Assembly: GCA_947458675.1 (NCBI GenBank) | Contig: CANHAW010000157.1 | Span: 1-5,681 of the forward strand | Direction: 5' to 3' | Length of the DNA stretch: 5,681 nucleotides | Source of the DNA: Beijerinckiaceae bacterium | GTDB taxonomy: Bacteria; Pseudomonadota; Alphaproteobacteria; Rhizobiales; Beijerinckiaceae | Shown: one piece after another, positions 1-5,681 of the stretch | Layout: each line of letters opens with the position of its first letter | How positions within the stretch are numbered: the first letter of the stretch is position 1 | Translations under genes and position numbers: made by a program | Notes under the pieces: model-generated | What the model was told of the DNA's origin: nothing | Databases searched by the model: none | The model's input: only the letters and a program-made list of their open reading frames with translations

Positions 1-1
1 A

Positions 2-637
2 TTGGACTTTGCCAAAGCCCCGCGCTATCGGAAGATCGAAACGAGCCTGCTGTTTGAATATGGCCTGACCGGCGATGTGACGCTGGTTCTCAATCCCGCC
101 TTCAGCAATGTCAGGCTGCAGACCCCCTCTGCTGAGCGCAAGGCCGATCAAATCAGCTCTTTCGAGGCAGGCGCGCGCTGGCTGGTCGCCGGTTTCGAGA
201 ATGGCGACTTGACCTTGCAGGCCCTGCTGCGCGTGCCTGGCCGGAGCGATCCGTTTTTCAGTCTGGAAAACCGGCCGCGGACGGAATTGCGGCTGGGCTT
301 TGGCCAGCCGGTCGATGTTTACGGGCGTGACGGCTTTCTCGATATTTCGCTGGCCATGATCAAGCGGCAAGAATCCCTGCCGGATGAACTGCGCCTCGAT
401 GCCACTCTGGGCTGGTGGATGGGGCCAAACCGCATGATGCTTGTCCAATATTTCAATACGGCCTGGCCGGGGCGCGATGCGCCAGCCTTCGTGCCCCGCC
501 ACCATAAAATCGAGACCAGCACCGTCTTTCGGCTCAACAGGGAATGGTCGCTCCAGTTCGGGACATTTCTGTCTTCGGGCGGGGTGGCGACGCGGCGCGA
601 GCGCGGCACGCTCATGGCAGTCTGGCGCCGCTTCTGA
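2..637 (+). CDS. Outer-membrane beta-barrel protein, 3' portion (5' end outside window)
   Basis: The reading frame is open to the left edge and ends at TGA 635-637, so this is probably the C-terminal 211 residues of a longer protein. The TTG at position 2 is unlikely to be the true start. The protein shows repeated pairs of amphipathic strands with alternating hydrophobic residues and aromatic girdles, for example around residues 14-37, 53-78, 93-121, 130-150 and 167-211. Short turns rich in Gly, Asn and Asp separate them. The chain ends in WRRF, and a terminal aromatic residue is the usual beta-signal recognised by the BAM machinery, so an outer-membrane location is likely. No enzymatic motif is visible. 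It could be a porin-like or channel-forming protein, or an XagA-like surface protein, but I cannot assign a family from sequence alone. The next gene, ettA, starts 74 bp downstream and is functionally unrelated. Confidence 0.72.
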   Translation: MDFAKAPRYRKIETSLLFEYGLTGDVTLVLNPAFSNVRLQTPSAERKADQISSFEAGARWLVAGFENGDLTLQALLRVPGRSDPFFSLENRPRTELRLGFGQPVDVYGRDGFLDISLAMIKRQESLPDELRLDATLGWWMGPNRMMLVQYFNTAWPGRDAPAFVPRHHKIETSTVFRLNREWSLQFGTFLSSGGVATRRERGTLMAVWRRF

Positions 638-711
638 ATCGCTGGATTTAACCTGCGCGCGGCGCTACAAGCGGGCCAGTTTTCCTTTTTTCCAGACAGT
701 GCGGGAACTCC

Positions 712-2364
712 ATGGCGCGCCAATTCATCTATCACATGCAGGGCCTCACCAAGACCTGGCCCGGCGGCAAGAAAGTTCTCGAAAACGTCCATCTCTCCTT
801 CTATCCGGATGCGAAGATCGGCGTGCTCGGCGTCAATGGCGCGGGTAAGTCGACGCTGCTGCGCATTATGGCGGGCATCGACAAGGAATTTACGGGCGAT
901 GGCTGGGTCGCAGACGGCGCGCGCGTCGGCTATCTGCCGCAGGAACCCAAGCTCGACGAGACTTTGGATGTGCGCGGCAATGTCATGCTCGGCGTGAAAG
1001 CCAAGAAGGACATTCTTGATCGCTACAATGAACTCGCCATGAATTATTCGGACGAGACAGCCGATGAAATGACCAAGCTGCAAGATGAGATCGAGGCGCA
1101 AAACCTCTGGGATCTCGATGCGCAGGTCGATCAGGCGATGAATGCTTTGGGTTGCCCGCCCGATGAATGGGAAGTGGCCAAGCTTTCCGGCGGTGAGCGC
1201 CGTCGTGTCGCCATGTGCAAGCTCCTGCTCGAACAGCCTGAGCTTCTGCTGCTCGATGAGCCAACCAACCATCTCGATGCGGAGACGGTGAATTGGCTCG
1301 AAGGTCATTTGCGCAATTATCCGGGCGCCATTCTGATCGTCACCCATGACCGTTACTTCCTGGACAATGTGACGGGCTGGATTCTCGAGCTCGATCGCGG
1401 CCGTGGCATTCCTTATGAGGGCAATTATTCGTCCTGGCTGAAGCAGAAGCAGAAGCGTCTTGAGCAGGAAGGCCGCGAAGACGAGGCCCGCCAGCGCGCA
1501 TTGGAAGCCGAAAGCGAATGGATTGCCTCCTCGCCGAAAGCCCGTCAGGCCAAGAGCAAGGCGCGTATCTCACGCTATGAAGATCTTGTTGCCAAACAAA
1601 ATGATAAGGCACCGACAACCGCGCAGATCATCATTCCGGTGGCTGAGCGCCTGGGTCAGAATGTCATCGAGTTCGAAAATCTCAACAAGGCGTTTGGCGA
1701 CAAGCTGCTGATCGAGAATCTTTCGTTCAAACTGCCGCCCGGTGGCATTGTCGGCGTTATCGGCCCCAATGGTGCTGGTAAGACCACTTTGTTTCGCATG
1801 ATCACAGGTCAGGAAACGCCTGATGGCGGCGCGATCAAGATCGGCGAATCTGTCAAGCTTGGTTATGTCGACCAATCGCGCGATGCGCTGGATGGCAATA
1901 AAACGGTCTGGGAGGAAATCTCGGGCGGCAATGACATTATTTATCTCGGCAAACGCGAGATCAATTCGCGCGGCTATTGCTCGACCTTCAATTTCAAGGG
2001 CGCCGACCAGCAGAAAAAAGTCGGCATGCTCTCAGGCGGTGAGCGCAATCGCGTGCATCTTGCCAAAATGCTGAAGCTCGGCGCCAATGTCCTGCTGCTC
2101 GACGAGCCGACCAACGATCTCGACGTCGATACGCTGCGTGCACTTGAAGACGCGCTCACCGAATATGCCGGCTGCGCCGTCATCATCTCGCATGATCGCT
2201 TCTTCCTGGATCGCATCGCCACCCACATGCTCGCTTTTGAGGGCGACAGCCATGTGGAATGGTTTGAGGGCAATTTCCAGGATTACGAGGAAGACAAGAA
2301 GCGCCGCCTCGGCATCGATTCCATCGTGCCGAAGCGTCTCAAGTACAAGAAATTCTCGCGGTAA
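712..2364 (+). CDS. ettA: Energy-dependent translational throttle protein EttA (ABC-F ATPase)
   Basis: This is a 550-residue protein with two ABC ATPase domains and no membrane segments, close to the roughly 555 residues usual for EttA. ABC1 has Walker [10 protein letters not shown] at 40-48, signature LSGGERRR at 158-165, Walker B LLLLDEP at 178-184 with catalytic E183, and switch H212. ABC2 has Walker [10 protein letters not shown] at 351-359, signature LSGGERNR at 440-447, Walker B LLLDEP at 461-466 with E465, and switch H494. The helical insertion at about 95-140 matches the EttA arm. The charged linker at about 240-295, including [12 protein letters not shown], matches the P-site tRNA interaction motif. 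EttA binds the ribosomal E site and gates the first peptide bond according to the ATP/ADP ratio; that role is known from E. coli and inferred here. All catalytic residues are present. The ATG is preceded by a GGGA at 703-706. The gene converges on rnpB. Confidence 0.97.
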   Translation: MARQFIYHMQGLTKTWPGGKKVLENVHLSFYPDAKIGVLGVNGAGKSTLLRIMAGIDKEFTGDGWVADGARVGYLPQEPKLDETLDVRGNVMLGVKAKKDILDRYNELAMNYSDETADEMTKLQDEIEAQNLWDLDAQVDQAMNALGCPPDEWEVAKLSGGERRRVAMCKLLLEQPELLLLDEPTNHLDAETVNWLEGHLRNYPGAILIVTHDRYFLDNVTGWILELDRGRGIPYEGNYSSWLKQKQKRLEQEGREDEARQRALEAESEWIASSPKARQAKSKARISRYEDLVAKQNDKAPTTAQIIIPVAERLGQNVIEFENLNKAFGDKLLIENLSFKLPPGGIVGVIGPNGAGKTTLFRMITGQETPDGGAIKIGESVKLGYVDQSRDALDGNKTVWEEISGGNDIIYLGKREINSRGYCSTFNFKGADQQKKVGMLSGGERNRVHLAKMLKLGANVLLLDEPTNDLDVDTLRALEDALTEYAGCAVIISHDRFFLDRIATHMLAFEGDSHVEWFEGNFQDYEEDKKRRLGIDSIVPKRLKYKKFSR

Positions 2365-2370
2365 TGATCG

Positions 2371-2410
2371 TGCGCGCCCTTCTCCCGCGTGAGCGGGAGA
2401 GGGGAGCGCG
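2371..2410. terminator. Long hairpin between convergent ettA and rnpB
   Basis: An 8-bp perfect stem (TCTCCCGC at 2381-2388, GCGGGAGA at 2393-2400) encloses a GTGA loop. It extends outward to 2371 and 2410 with one mismatch (2376/2405) and G-T wobbles at the 2380/2401 and 2371/2410 pairs. It begins six bases after the ettA stop and lies beyond the rnpB 3' end, so it could end transcription from both sides. No T-run follows it on the plus strand, so it is not a classic intrinsic terminator. CTCCCGC/GCGGGAG palindromes are common dispersed intergenic repeats in Rhizobiales, so a REP-like repeat is the alternative. Confidence 0.5.
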
Positions 2411-2422
2411 CAATGTGGCGTG

Positions 2423-2433
2423 AAAAAATAAAA
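2423..2433 (-). terminator. T-rich tract at the rnpB 3' end
   Basis: On the minus strand the last strand of the rnpB P1 helix is followed directly by TTTTATTTTTT. Such a tract suits transcript release or 3' processing. The nearest local hairpin is the stem GCGCAGG/CCTGCGC at 2465-2484, which is more than 30 bases away, so only the long-range P1 helix or the downstream palindrome at 2371-2410 could supply the stem of a terminator. Confidence 0.4.
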
Positions 2434-2816
2434 GCCAGTCGGCCTGTAAGCCGGGTTCTGTATGGCGCAGGCTTTCACCTGCGCGTGACGGCCATTCCTC
2501 TGGGACAATCGTTACCGATTGCCTCAAGCAACCAACCCGGGTGACTGGCCAGAGACGGCCCCGCCGCAGTTTCCTGCGACATGTCACCCCTATTCGGTTT
2601 TGCTCCCGGTGGGGCTTGCCATGCGACCCCCATTGCTGGTGGCCCGGTGCGCTCTTACCGCACCTTTTCACCCTTACCGCGGACGGATCCGAGGCGGTTC
2701 ATTCTCTGTGGCGCTTTCCCTGGGGTCACCCCCGCCGGACGTTATCCGGCACCGTGTCTCCATGGAGCCCGGACTTTCCTCTGCCTTGCGACAGCGGCCG
2801 TCCGGCCGACTGGCTC
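2433..2816 (-). ncRNA. rnpB: RNase P RNA, bacterial type A
   Basis: This is the catalytic RNA of ribonuclease P, which removes 5' leaders from pre-tRNAs together with the protein RnpA. Read on the minus strand, the hallmark conserved blocks appear in order: GAGGAAAGTCCGGGCTCC without the first base pair context at 2764-2781 (5' half of P4), GGTGCGGTAAGAGCGCACC at 2646-2664, AATAGGGG at 2587-2594, AGAGGAATGGCCGTCA at 2486-2501 and ACAGAACCCGGCTTA at 2447-2461 (3' half of P4). The ends are set by the P1 helix: GCCAGTCGGCC opposite 2804-2814 pairs perfectly with GGCCGACTGGC opposite 2434-2444, plus one further A-T pair. The length of about 384 nt is normal for type A. A P19-like hairpin lies at 2465-2484. 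At the L15 position where E. coli has GGU for tRNA 3'-end pairing, this RNA has GGC (2618-2620). The exact 5' and 3' ends may differ by a few bases. Confidence 0.97.
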
Positions 2817-2821
2817 AGGCG

Positions 2822-2850
2822 GACTTAGAGCCCGCGCATCGCCGGGTCAA
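2822..2850 (-). promoter_or_regulatory. Candidate rnpB promoter
   Basis: On the minus strand TTGACC (2850-2845) matches the -35 consensus at five of six bases. A 17-base spacer separates it from TAAGTC (2827-2822), a weak -10 element. Transcription would start near 2816, exactly where the P1 helix of rnpB begins. The support comes from the -35 box, spacing and position; the -10 box alone would not be convincing. Confidence 0.5.
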
Positions 2851-2946
2851 GCAATCTGCCTTGATTGATCAAGATCAGATGACGCGACCCCGATGACATG
2901 GTTCAATCGAAGACTGGATGGGGCGCGGAAGAAAGGGACTTGGATC

Positions 2947-3237
2947 ATGAAGACAATCATTATTGCGGCCGTTGCCTTGGCAGCTTTGCCGCTCGCTGGT
3001 TGCAATACGCCGGGCGAGCGCGCCACAGGTGGTGCGCTGATCGGTGGTGCGACTGGCGCGGCGATTGGCGGAATTGCAACAGGCCGGGGATCGGGCGCGC
3101 TGGTGGGCGGCGCTCTGGGTGCGGCCACGGGCGCCATTATCGGTGCGAATACGGCGCCCGCAGAGCGCGCGCGCTGTGCACGCTTTGCCTATGATCGTTA
3201 CGGCGATCGTTATTGCGTGCGCTATGTCCGCTATTGA
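2947..3237 (+). CDS. Small glycine-zipper lipoprotein
   Basis: This is a 96-residue envelope lipoprotein. The N-terminus has a Lys at position 2, a hydrophobic core and the lipobox LAGC at 16-19, so Cys19 should be lipidated and become the first mature residue. The next residue is Asn, not Asp, which favours outer-membrane sorting. Residues 28-67 form a glycine zipper with repeated GGxxG/GxxxG spacing (GGALIGGATGAAIGG, then GGALGAATGAIIG), as in 17-kDa surface-antigen-like and other Gly-zipper proteins. The last 20 residues are rich in Arg and Tyr (RYGDRYCVRYVRY) and hold Cys77 and Cys90. ATG 2947 is chosen because AAAGGGA lies eight bases upstream at 2932-2938 and it starts a perfect lipoprotein signal; an in-frame ATG at 2893 would add 18 residues and spoil the signal. 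The gene diverges from rnpB and ends at a hairpin. Its specific function is unknown. Confidence 0.88.
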   Translation: MKTIIIAAVALAALPLAGCNTPGERATGGALIGGATGAAIGGIATGRGSGALVGGALGAATGAIIGANTAPAERARCARFAYDRYGDRYCVRYVRY

Positions 3238-3245
3238 ATTTTACA

Positions 3246-3270
3246 CGTGCGGGGCGCTTTGCCCCGCACG
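3246..3270 (+). terminator. Hairpin after the lipoprotein gene
   Basis: A perfect 10-bp GC-rich stem, CGTGCGGGGC at 3246-3255 with GCCCCGCACG at 3261-3270, encloses the loop GCTTT. It begins nine bases after the lipoprotein stop codon and 25 bases before the next start codon. No T-run follows, so it may act as a weak or factor-assisted terminator, or it may protect the mRNA 3' end. Confidence 0.6.
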
Positions 3271-3294
3271 CCTCTCCTGCGCTAGACAGGCTGT

Positions 3295-4050
3295 ATGAGC
3301 CAGCCACGTCCGGATTCGCGCCTTGCATCGAAAGTCTTTCCCTCGCCCAATCACGGCGAGCGCAAAGGCGGGCCGCCGGATATGATCCTTCTGCATTACA
3401 CCGGCATGCCGACCGGTGCAGAAGCCCTGATGCGGCTGACCAATCCTTTGTCGGAAGTCTCCGCGCATTATTTCATCTGGGAAGATGGGGCAGTGCTGCA
3501 GCTTGTGCCGGAGGCGCGTCGTGCCTGGCATGCGGGTGCTGCCTCATGGGCGGGTGAAAGCGATATTAACTCGCGCTCCATCGGCGTTGAAATCGTCAAT
3601 CCGGGACATGAGGGCGGCTCGCCGCCTTTCACCGATGCGCAGATCGAGGCCGTGATTGCGCTATGCGCCGATATTCGCTCGCGCATGATCGTTCCGCAGC
3701 ATCGCGTGCTTGCGCATTCGGATGTGGCGCCGGGGCGCAAATGCGATCCGGGCGAAACTTTTCCATGGGAGACATTGCACGCGCGCGGCATTGGCCATTA
3801 TGTGCCGCCTGCCCCAATCACGGGCGGCCGCTTTTTTGCGCTGGGCGATGAGGGCCAGCCGGTGCAGGCCTTGCAGGCCATGTTCGCGCTTTACGGCTAT
3901 GCCATCCAGGTGACGGGCGTTTTCGATGAAGCGACGGAGAAAGTCGTGCGCGCTTTCCAGCGTCACTTCCGTCGCGAGCGCGTCGATGGCGTCGCGGATG
4001 CCTCGACCATCACGACCTTGCGCGATCTGATTGCCGCGCGGCGCGATTAG
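3295..4050 (+). CDS. N-acetylmuramoyl-L-alanine amidase (Amidase_2/AmiD-like) with peptidoglycan-binding domain
   Basis: This 251-residue zinc amidase is predicted to cleave the bond between N-acetylmuramic acid and the L-Ala of the stem peptide. The Amidase_2 fold spans about residues 15-165. Zinc ligands are H34 (LLHYT), H141 and D151 in the motif HSDVAPGRKCDPG; K149 in that motif and E99 in IGVEIVN match the catalytic Lys and Glu of AmpD/AmiD enzymes. A PG_binding_1 domain follows at about 184-246 (LGDEGQPVQALQ, TGVFDEATEKVVRAFQ). This arrangement resembles E. coli AmiD, but there is no signal peptide or lipobox. The start cannot lie further upstream because an in-frame TAG stands at 3283-3285. 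AGG at 3288-3290 gives a closely spaced ribosome site. The protein may therefore act on muropeptides in the cytoplasm, like AmpD, or use a non-classical exit route. Its stop overlaps the stop of the convergent gene. The family call is firm; the cellular location is uncertain. Confidence 0.93.
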   Translation: MSQPRPDSRLASKVFPSPNHGERKGGPPDMILLHYTGMPTGAEALMRLTNPLSEVSAHYFIWEDGAVLQLVPEARRAWHAGAASWAGESDINSRSIGVEIVNPGHEGGSPPFTDAQIEAVIALCADIRSRMIVPQHRVLAHSDVAPGRKCDPGETFPWETLHARGIGHYVPPAPITGGRFFALGDEGQPVQALQAMFALYGYAIQVTGVFDEATEKVVRAFQRHFRRERVDGVADASTITTLRDLIAARRD

Positions 4051-4376
4051 AACCGCAATTCAATCGCAAGCTTGTCTTTCTTCGGCCGCATGAAAATGCC
4101 GCCCGGCGCGAGATCGCTCACCCAAAGGCCAGCGCCCGGCTTGTGCCAGACAAGGATCGTATCGTTGACGAGCGGGAGCTGAATCTCGATGGGCCTGCCA
4201 CGATCGACCTCGCGCTTTTGCGGGGGCGGCGGCAGATCGGAGGGGGCTACCGGATCGGCCATGGTCTGGCGATCGAGCTCCGTGCAAACGCCACAGCCTT
4301 CGGCCAATGCCACTTGCGCCAGAGCGGGGGCGCTGGCGAGGCATGCAAAGAGGAGGGCGAGAGGCAAACGGGTCAT
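4047..4376 (-). CDS. Small exported protein of unknown function with a CxxC motif
   Basis: This 109-residue protein starts with a clear signal peptide: MTR, a hydrophobic core, and the cleavage motif APALA before Gln21, so it should be periplasmic. Right after the signal is CGVC at 28-31, a CxxC that could form a disulfide or bind metal. A proline-rich linker follows (DLPPPP, about 47-52), then a compact strand-rich C-terminal part, about 60-109, ending in ELRF. I recognise no family and assign no function. ATG 4376 is preferred; an in-frame TTG at 4385 would add three residues and neither has a clear ribosome site. It lies 79 bp downstream of the TctC-like gene on the same strand, with a REP-like repeat between them, so co-transcription is possible. 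The normal signal peptide and absence of a better overlapping frame support a real gene. Confidence 0.78.
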   Translation of the reverse strand: MTRLPLALLFACLASAPALAQVALAEGCGVCTELDRQTMADPVAPSDLPPPPQKREVDRGRPIEIQLPLVNDTILVWHKPGAGLWVSDLAPGGIFMRPKKDKLAIELRF

Positions 4377-4414
4377 GGACCGCAACTTAGCAGGAATCGC
4401 GGCGAAAATACGAC

Positions 4415-4451
4415 CATTGCTTCGGAGCTCACGCTCCTCGCAATGACGAGG
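4415..4451. repeat. REP-like half-element after the TctC-like gene
   Basis: CATTGC (4415-4420) pairs with GCAATG (4440-4445), and GGAGC (4424-4428) pairs with GCTCC (4433-4437), giving a hairpin with a small internal loop. The 20 bases at 4432-4451 are identical to 5534-5553, and ATTGCTTCG at 4416-4424 matches 5519-5527. This is therefore a diverged copy of one arm of the larger palindromic element at 5470-5549. It begins four bases downstream of the minus-strand TctC-like stop codon, where it could also serve as a 3' hairpin or fold in the mRNA leading to the CxxC gene. Confidence 0.8.
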
Positions 4452-4455
4452 TGGA

Positions 4456-5574
4456 TTATTCCTTCCCCGGCGGAAGGACGGCCGCCTTCATGGCCTCGAT
4501 CACATCATTGGGCTGCGTCGCCACATCGAGCATGAGCGCCTGCAAATCCTCGCCGCCCATCGGATCGACGCCGAGTTTCCGGCGCTTGGCGTCGTCGATG
4601 AAGCTTTGCGCTTTTGTCATGCGATCAAAGGCGGCGCGCAGAGCTGCAAGTCTTTCCTTCGGCACATCGGGCGTGGTGAGAAAAGCGCGGCCAATGTCGG
4701 AGGTGGCGGCCATGAGTTTGAGGACATTGCGGTCCTTTTCATTCGACGCCAGTTCGAGCACGGTCGGCACATCTGGAATTTCATGATAGCGGCGCAGCGC
4801 AATCGTATAGAGAATCCGGATCTTCTTGTCGTCGAACCAATCCTGTTTCGTCTGCAGATAATCCCAGCTTGTCGAGCCGATGCCATCGGCCTCGGCGCGC
4901 TCGAGCGCCAGCCCCATGGCAGCAGAAGACGAATAGCCAAGAATCACTTTGAATTTGGTGCCAACGAGCCGATTGAGCGCCCAGGGAATGGTCGCCGATG
5001 TGCCCGTTGCCGCATTGGCGGAGAGCACGGTTTCGGTCTTCTTGATCTCATCAATCGATTGCGCCTTGGCATGTCTGAAGACAAGGCCGACCAGCACAGC
5101 CTGATCGGCGCGGCCGATCCAGCCGAATTTTTCCGGCTCGAATTTGCGACTCTTGTCGGTGATTTTCTCAAGCACGAAAGTCGGCTGGAACAGCGCAATG
5201 GTTGAGCCGTCCTTCGGCGCGACATTGTAGACATATTCAGCCGCCGCAATGGAGCCCGCGCCGGGCATGTTGCGCGGCACGATGGTGGGGCGGCCCGGAA
5301 TCTGATCGGCCAGATGCTGCGCAACAAGGCGCGCCGAAAGATCGTAACCGCCGCCTTCGCCAAGTCCGATGATCATGTTCATCGTCCGGCTTTTGTAGAA
5401 ATCTTCGATCGGGTCGGCGGATGCGGGCGAGGCCGCGAGCAGGACGGAAATGACCAGCGCCTTCAAGCCGTCATTGCGAGTGCGCGCAAGCAATCCAGAG
5501 CCGCCACGCGCATCATGGATTGCTTCGTCGCTGCGCTCCTCGCAATGACGAGGCTCGTGGGTCTTGATCTTCAT
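4456..5574 (-). CDS. TctC/Bug-family periplasmic solute-binding protein with repeat-derived N-terminal extension
   Basis: This 372-residue protein belongs to the Bug (TctC) family, which bind small carboxylates or related solutes in the periplasm and deliver them to tripartite tricarboxylate transporters. Family features include GLGEGGGYDLSARLVAQHL at 70-88, the conserved NMPGAGSIAAAEYVYN block at 102-117 followed by APKDGSTIALFQ, and SANAATGTSAT at 185-195. The family core starts at about residue 54. The signal peptide is internal: LKALVISVLLAASPASA at 37-53, with cleavage expected before Asp54. Residues 9-35 come from a palindromic repeat inserted in frame. ATG 5574 has a strong ribosome site, GGGAGG at 5580-5585, five bases away. 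TTG at codon 37 would give a textbook signal peptide but has no comparable site. No TctA or TctB membrane partner is visible, so the substrate and transporter are unknown; it may be an orphan receptor. It lies 55 bp downstream of another minus-strand gene end. Confidence 0.9.
   Translation of the reverse strand: MKIKTHEPRHCEERSDEAIHDARGGSGLLARTRNDGLKALVISVLLAASPASADPIEDFYKSRTMNMIIGLGEGGGYDLSARLVAQHLADQIPGRPTIVPRNMPGAGSIAAAEYVYNVAPKDGSTIALFQPTFVLEKITDKSRKFEPEKFGWIGRADQAVLVGLVFRHAKAQSIDEIKKTETVLSANAATGTSATIPWALNRLVGTKFKVILGYSSSAAMGLALERAEADGIGSTSWDYLQTKQDWFDDKKIRILYTIALRRYHEIPDVPTVLELASNEKDRNVLKLMAATSDIGRAFLTTPDVPKERLAALRAAFDRMTKAQSFIDDAKRRKLGVDPMGGEDLQALMLDVATQPNDVIEAMKAAVLPPGKE
5470..5549. 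repeat. Palindromic REP pair (BIME-like) inside the TctC-like coding region
   Basis: Outer arms GTCATTGCGAG (5470-5480) and CTCGCAATGAC (5539-5549) are exact inverted repeats of 11 bases. Inner arms AAGCAATCCA (5488-5497) and TGGATTGCTT (5516-5525) are exact inverted repeats of 10 bases. Each half can also fold on itself through ATTGC and GCAAT, as REP elements do. An 18-base middle (5498-5515) separates the halves. On the minus strand the element is open in the TctC frame and encodes residues 9-35, including HCEERSDEAIH, a peptide known from dispersed palindromic repeats in Rhizobiales and Rickettsia. No transposase is present, as expected for a non-autonomous element. Confidence 0.9.
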
Positions 5575-5579
5575 ATCAT

Positions 5580-5585
5580 CCTCCC
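5580..5585 (-). promoter_or_regulatory. Ribosome binding site that fixes the TctC-like start at 5574
   Basis: The minus strand reads GGGAGG, then five bases, then ATG at 5574. This near-ideal Shine-Dalgarno lies outside the palindromic repeat. It implies that translation begins before the repeat, so the repeat is actually translated. Confidence 0.75.
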
Positions 5586-5629
5586 GGCGGGGACTGGTGC
5601 GCCCCTTTTTGCCGGCAAGGATAGCCGCA

Positions 5630-5681
5630 CTATTCGGCGGCGTCGAGAACCAGCGAGGCCGGGTCGTAATTGAGGATCGGC
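5630..5681 (-). CDS. C-terminal end of an unidentified protein (rest outside window)
   Basis: A minus-strand frame is open from the right edge to TAG at 5630-5632 and encodes PILNYDPASLVLDAAE at its C-terminus. The codons are GC-rich in the third position (ATC, CTC, GAC, GCC, CTG), like the neighbouring genes, which favours this frame over the other minus-strand frame that also reaches the edge and is Arg-rich. The stop lies 55 bp upstream of the TctC-like start on the same strand, so the two may share a transcript. Sixteen residues are too few to identify the protein. Confidence 0.55.
   Translation of the reverse strand, partial: PILNYDPASLVLDAAE

Noticed and set aside
638..711. Possible promoter between the beta-barrel gene and ettA
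   Set aside because: No pair of -35 and -10 boxes with sensible spacing is visible. The T-rich stretch at 681-691 has no hairpin before it.
319..1347. Minus-strand open frame of 342 codons
   Set aside because: It lies opposite the beta-barrel gene and the first third of ettA, both of which have clear protein features. It is a high-GC shadow frame.
2032..2508. Minus-strand open frame spanning the ettA end and the rnpB 3' end
   Set aside because: It overlaps the second ABC domain of EttA and the conserved 3' block of rnpB and shows no domain of its own.
2860..2873. Palindrome CTTGAT-TG-ATCAAG resembling an FNR/FixK box upstream of the lipoprotein gene and rnpB
   Set aside because: FNR-type boxes need four bases between the half-sites and this has two, so no regulator can be assigned.
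2519..2896. Several overlapping plus-strand open frames of 95-125 codons
   Set aside because: They lie antisense to the RNase P RNA, whose conserved blocks explain the sequence, and the proteins show no recognisable domains.
4606..5205. Plus-strand open frame of 199 codons
   Set aside because: It is antisense to the TctC-like gene, whose family motifs are intact, so it is most simply a shadow frame.
5464..5466. TTG at codon 37 as the true start of the TctC-like gene
   Set aside because: It would give an ideal signal peptide, but the strong ribosome site GGGAGG precedes ATG 5574. Kept only as an alternative.

Overview
The window looks like ordinary chromosome from an alphaproteobacterium, most likely of the Hyphomicrobiales (Rhizobiales). 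Evidence is the high-GC coding style, an alphaproteobacterial type-A RNase P RNA, a Bug/TctC-type binding protein, and a REP-like palindrome whose in-frame translation contains CEERSDEAI, a peptide familiar from repeats in Rhizobiales and Rickettsia genomes. The species cannot be named from this sequence.

Left part (1-2410, + strand): the 3' end of an outer-membrane beta-barrel protein gene is followed after 74 bp by a complete ettA, encoding an ABC-F translation factor. A long perfect-core hairpin follows six bases after the ettA stop.

Middle (about 2423-3270): rnpB, the RNase P RNA, lies on the minus strand and converges on ettA. Its likely promoter is at 2822-2850. Diverging from it on the + strand is a small glycine-zipper lipoprotein gene that ends at a strong hairpin.

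Right part (3295-5681): a + strand zinc amidase with a peptidoglycan-binding domain converges on a minus-strand group. The amidase stop codon overlaps the stop of a small exported CxxC protein. Upstream of that on the minus strand come a TctC-like periplasmic binding protein and the last 16 codons of an unidentified gene. These three minus-strand genes may be co-transcribed.

The genes do not form one pathway. Cell-envelope functions (barrel, lipoprotein, amidase, periplasmic proteins) are mixed with translation and tRNA processing (ettA, rnpB). The most unusual feature is an 80-bp palindromic repeat inserted in frame between the start codon and the signal peptide of the TctC-like gene. A related half-element lies just after that gene's stop codon. 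I found no convincing evidence of a novel multi-gene system.
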